Source of the DNA: Montifringilla adamsi
Taxonomy: Eukaryota; Chordata; Aves; Passeriformes; Passeridae
NCBI GenBank assembly: GCA_017590115.1
Contig: JAGGNK010006559.1
Coordinates: 11,672,162-11,736,161, forward strand
Reading direction: 5' to 3'
DNA length: 64,000 bases
Numbering within the stretch: the first letter of the stretch is position 1; each line of letters opens with the position of its first letter. Under the pieces are notes generated by a model, which did no database searches, had not been told where the DNA came from, and was given only the letters and a program-made list of their open reading frames with translations. Shown here in pieces: positions 63,771-64,000 of this stretch. A program made the position numbers and the translations under genes.

Positions 63771-64000
63771 AGAACATAACAAAACATAAAGAGAAACCAG
63801 CCAGGAGTAAAACTATGTCGTAGACTCAAAGGCATCTCTGGACTTGTCAGCATCACTGCCTGGTGAGCTTATGCAGAAACTTGCCTCTGGCTTTGTGAGA
63901 TGCCACAGCTGGGAGAATACGTTCCACTTTTTTGACTTTAATGTCCTTCAGGTGCCATCTGAATGAGGACTGAGAGTCAGTGGAACAAACTAAATAATGT
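63771..64000. other. Non-coding sequence to the window edge
   Basis: Somewhat more balanced composition, no signature recognised. Confidence 0.45.

Noticed and set aside
63558..63856. Lys-rich and Phe-rich frames
   Set aside because: Produced by the poly-A tract.
1..64000. CRISPR arrays, operons, prophage or bacterial mobile elements
   Set aside because: No spaced repeat arrays, no ribosome-binding-site/ORF organisation, and avian retroelements throughout.

Overview
The window reads as non-coding DNA from a bird genome, most likely a songbird. The evidence for a bird is several fragments of the CR1 retrotransposon on both strands and of different ages, a retroviral LTR of a type I associate with songbird endogenous retroviruses, and the absence of mammalian Alu, B1 or L1 sequence. 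The bulk is AT-rich, CpG-poor and full of stops in all frames. I found no protein-coding gene, tRNA, rRNA, CRISPR array or bacterial signal. It looks like a gene desert or a very long intron, and I cannot name the locus.

Layout. 1-2.6 kb is unique AT-rich sequence with a TG/TA microsatellite and a CTAAA-patterned tract. At 2629-2978 is a 350-bp solo LTR with a perfect 6-bp target-site duplication. Its 3' half plus flank (284 bp) has been copied in exact tandem (2825-3108 and 3109-3392). Just downstream (about 3640-3920) is a broken retroviral integrase fossil. An L2/MIR-like tail of great age lies at 5981-6072. From 6 to 20 kb nothing is recognised apart from simple repeats and a small perfect hairpin. 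A reverse-strand CR1 of about 1.2 kb lies at 20.19-21.36 kb. From 21.4 to 36.3 kb the sequence is mostly featureless, with an A-rich tract, two possible conserved non-coding blocks, a 21-base assembly gap inside a poly-T run (31671-31691) and a compound TG/CA/TA repeat at 34.5 kb.

From 36.3 to 41.5 kb there are three CR1-derived pieces: a strand-switching mosaic (36310-37315), a short 3' end (39171-39462) and a much older amniote-type CR1 fragment (40850-41450). A forward CR1 3' end is at 47.1-47.5 kb, a (TTTC)n array at 47.9 kb, ATT arrays at 51.1 and 53.1 kb, a very short CR1 end at 51.6 kb, and a reverse CR1 at 61.1-61.8 kb.

Between the repeats, 54.85-55.56 kb and 62.33-62.72 kb retain far more CpG than their neighbours and look like the best candidates for conserved regulatory DNA. 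No genes act together here. The content is a record of retroelement insertions, local duplications and possible enhancers. I did not find an undescribed biological system. The items most worth checking are the LTR/tandem-duplication locus, the CR1 mosaic and the two CpG-retaining blocks.
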